Shown: piece after piece, positions 12,721 to 12,806 of the stretch
Layout of the letters: every line of letters begins with the position of its first letter
How positions within the stretch are numbered: the first letter of the stretch is position 1
Origin: an uncultured Clostridia bacterium
GTDB taxonomy: Bacteria; Bacillota; Clostridia; HGM11514
Length of the DNA: 12,806 nt
Reading direction: 5' to 3'
Assembly: GCA_902478725.1 (NCBI GenBank)
Contig: CABSMD010000052.1
Span: 1 to 12,806 of the forward strand
Program-made: the position numbers and the translations under genes
The notes under the pieces: model-generated
Databases searched by the model: none
What the model was told of the DNA's origin: nothing
The model's input: only the letters and a program-made list of their open reading frames with translations

Positions 12721-12806
12721 TACAAAAAACTTCAGCGTCCATTTGTAACACTTTGCCGTAGAAAACATAGTATACAATTGAAAAAACTTTTACTGCTCTC
12801 TTGAGG

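Noticed and set aside
12721..12806. Possible plus-strand promoter around TATACAAT for a gene beyond the window
   Set aside because: The -10-like bases are present, but no -35 box lies at an acceptable distance, and the downstream gene is not visible.

Overview
The window looks like a piece of chromosome from an anaerobic, Gram-positive member of the Firmicutes (Bacillota), most likely of the class Clostridia. The signs are a large secreted protein with three C-terminal SLH (S-layer homology) domains, strong AGGAGG-type ribosome binding sites, TTG starts, sigma-A-like promoters, a class II CCA-adding enzyme of Gram-positive length, and an MGDG-synthase-type glycosyltransferase. Base composition is moderately GC-rich in the genes and AT-rich in the promoters. 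I cannot name a genus from the sequence alone, and nothing points to a plasmid, phage, insertion sequence or CRISPR array.

Layout, left to right. (1) Positions 1-168 hold the 3' end of a plus-strand membrane protein gene. It converges on a minus-strand gene, and both share a GC-rich hairpin at 171-203. (2) Positions 183-2618 (minus) encode a soluble hybrid histidine kinase with PAS-like sensor modules, a His kinase core and a C-terminal receiver. It has its own promoter at 2688-2716. (3) A strong hairpin at 2731-2772 ends the next gene, 2788-8562 (minus). That gene encodes a 1924-residue exported, cell-wall-anchored protein with a central parallel beta-helix resembling carbohydrate-active enzymes. 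(4) A 126-bp divergent control region lies at 8563-8688. (5) Two tandem, overlapping, paralogous AraC-type regulator genes follow on the plus strand (8689-9474 and 9471-10250). (6) They converge on a minus-strand pair: a diglyceride-type glycosyltransferase (11547-12665) read first, then the CCA tRNA nucleotidyltransferase (10315-11550), with a 4-base overlap. (7) The remaining 141 bases hold the promoter of that pair. There is no gap longer than 300 bases without a gene.

How the parts may work together (inference). The two AraC-type regulators and the giant SLH/beta-helix protein are read from promoters that interpenetrate: the -35 box of each lies inside the spacer of the other. An inverted repeat and a 20-bp-spaced direct repeat sit on the same few bases. 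This suggests a carbohydrate-responsive switch in which one or both regulators sense a ligand through cupin-like N-terminal domains and control a surface glycan-active enzyme. The hybrid kinase downstream is transcribed separately, so its link to this locus is only positional. The glycosyltransferase/CCA pair looks like an unrelated housekeeping operon.
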